64,000 nucleotides of DNA from Symbiodinium kawagutii. Taxonomy: Eukaryota; Sar; Dinophyceae; Suessiales; Symbiodiniaceae. Below are positions 62,115 to 64,000 of the stretch, one piece after another. Location of the stretch: NCBI GenBank assembly GCA_009767595.1, contig VSDK01016761.1:212198-276197 (forward strand). Direction: 5' to 3'. Both the position numbers and the translations under genes were made by a program. The first letter of the stretch is position 1, and each line of letters begins with the position of its first letter. Below the pieces are notes generated by a model that made no database searches, was not told where the DNA came from, and saw only the letters and a program-made list of their open reading frames with translations.

Positions 62115-62473
62115 TACACATGCCTTCGTCATGTATTATATTGTCATGTATATGTGTGTACATGCACACCAAGTCATGACCACAGTTTTGTATGCAAACT
62201 TACAGATGTATACACATTTATACACGAATTTGTGAAAGAATTGCCTCCCTCAATCGCACGTGGAACTCCCAAGAAGTTCACAGGTGCGAAGCTCCCATGC
62301 ACACATGCACACACACAGACACACAGGTGAGGCTTGCAAACAATTCTAGAAGCCCCGCAAGCCTGCCTCATTATCAGTATTGTGAGTCAATGAAAATGTT
62401 GACTGAAATTCACTGTGATGCTTCCATCTCTTCACAAACTGTTTGCGTATTCAACTTCAGCAAACTCACCTCC

Positions 62474-62643
62474 ATGGTGCCCCTTTCAGTAAAAGATGAA
62501 TCTCCAAAGTCGGAAACGGGTTCCCCCTTGGGAAACGGCCAAGTGGCAGACTTTTTGGGCTTGAGGTGCTCTTCCGGGCCTGACGTCTCTGAATCTGGAT
62601 TTGGGTTCTGCAACAAGGCGCCAGTTCGAATATCGACGTCCAA
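62474..62643 (-). CDS. Candidate minus-strand exon, hypothetical
   Basis: The minus frame reads DVDIRTGALLQNPNPDSETS, GPEEHLKPKKSATWPFPKGE, PVSDFGDSSFTERGTME and ends at a canonical donor (GTGAGTTTG, from 62473 down). A TGA lies just upstream, so the acceptor must be close to 62645. The plus strand is also open, with lower-quality sequence. Confidence 0.4.
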
Positions 62644-63079
62644 CGGCCGTCAATTCTGGCGTTGATTGTCCGAACCATTCCGAACCTAGATTTGCTTCAA
62701 GTGCAATGCAGCGGAAGCGTCATGAAGCGTCAACAGTTGGGATCTTCAGAACCAGACAGGATTGGTATTGGTTGGATACTTGCTGTTTTGACAGCCACCT
62801 CCTCTACATTAGCATGAACGACAGATTTCATGTATATTTTTCAGACCGGTGTGCCCAACAGGCCGATGATCATGTGGTCGCCCGTATCATTACTCACTTC
62901 CCTAGTCTTGGCTCTTGTATCCTGCTGGATTTACCGATGATGTTTATTCTTGTTGGTGATCAATTGCATTCAATGGCTATAATGGGCTCTATGTGCTTTA
63001 GTAACAATTATTTGTATATAGTGTTACCATGTATAGCGTTTGAAAGGAACGATATACTTGTAGCCCTTTTGCTGACCGA

Positions 63080-63980
63080 TCATGTAAGGTTTTGCCATCA
63101 CAACCCATCATTAAAGATTATCAACCATCATACACCAGCATTAACAAGTATCACCCGTCACAAATCATATTAGCCATTGTCAACCGCTATCAACCAGTAC
63201 TAGCCGCTCTTAACCATGCTTCACAATCACTAGCTTCTCACTAGCCATCATAAACCATATCATCAACGATATTATTATCCATCACCAGCTGTCATAAGGC
63301 TTTGATTTAAGCATCTCATTTACCATGAGGAATCATAGTGTTTAGAATCATTGACCATCATTAAAATATAGTATCAACAAGCAGCAATCATATTGTTTGC
63401 AATGATTAACCATCATTGACAATCATTTAAACCCACATTATTAGCCATTACAAACCAGATTAGTAACTATCATTGACTATGATTCAGAATATTCTGAACT
63501 ATCTTTCATAAACCATTGCTAACCATTGTTAACCGCTGTTAGCCACCGCAAATCATTGATGACCATCATGAACCCCAATGAGCCCTGGTTGAGCCATCGT
63601 AAACCGTTCTAAGCCATCCTTTACCGTCACAGACCAATATTGACTGGACTGTTCATGAATCATCAACCACATCATCGCCCATATCGTATTTTGCACCATA
63701 CTATCAACCACATCATTAATCTATCATTCCCATCCATATTATTCCTATCCATATTCATATGACTATCAAACATTTGCTTTTTTTGTTTGAACTCATATTA
63801 TCTATCAATAGTATTGATCAGCCTGCATGCTGTTGACCGTTCATATTCTTCAATTTTATGCACCATAATTATTAATAGCCAACCCTATGAATGATTAAAC
63901 AATGAACCGTCATTATGACTTACCTTCCATATAGTCATAGAACCATTACTGGTTTATGATGATCATAAAATTGGAACAAT
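63080..63980. repeat. Field of degenerate AACCATCATTAACC words
   Basis: About 900 bp built largely of variants of AACCATCATTAACC, AACCATTG and TCATTGACC, without fixed period. The same words form the interiors of families A and B. No gene was seen. Confidence 0.6.
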
Positions 63981-64000
63981 GATGATTATATATGATTCTA

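Overview
The window looks like nuclear DNA of a dinoflagellate, probably Symbiodiniaceae-like. Reasons: coding sequence is broken into short exons (36 bp upward) separated by long, repeat-filled introns; several splice donors fit only as GC or GA; a Ty1/copia-type element carries a methyltransferase-like domain; one small ORF is preceded by what looks like a degenerate dinoflagellate spliced-leader relic; and short inverted-repeat elements are dense enough that some form whole introns. No rRNA, tRNA, CRISPR array or bacterial operon structure was seen. All gene models come from reading frames and splice signals by eye; no transcript or database support was available.

Layout. 1-3.94 kb: minus-strand copia-like retroelement (Gag-protease, an in-frame TAG, then a methyltransferase-like domain and integrase), cut by the window edge. 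4.4-10.5 kb: plus-strand 3' part of a gene whose spliced exons match the C-terminal winged-helix region of MCM6. A minus-strand ORF with a spliced-leader-like 5' end lies inside one of its introns. 10.5-13.8 kb: no convincing plus-strand gene, many microsatellites. 13.8-23.6 kb: a plus-strand TPR-type gene with about six exons and a clear terminal exon. 24.2-55.96 kb: a run of plus-strand exons that begins with a signal peptide and cysteine-rich (GCC2/GCC3, ephrin-receptor-like) modules and ends with a multi-span membrane region that may be PqiA-like. It may be one very long gene or several. 46-48.2 kb holds coding-like minus-strand sequence. 56-64 kb: scattered candidate exons on both strands and AACCATCATTAACC-like low-complexity DNA.

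The most notable system is the set of short, non-autonomous inverted-repeat elements. Family A (ends GGTGGTTTCTCAA / TTGAGAAACCACC, about 21 copies) and family B (ends GGCTRTGGGTCAA / TTGACCCAYAGCC, 8 full copies, 7 of them with exact 4-bp target duplications) lie in introns throughout. In two places (B at 32635, A at 50956) removing the element as an intron joins flanking reading frames without a stop, which is what introner elements (intron-generating transposons) do. Families C, D and E are further inverted-repeat families with fewer copies.
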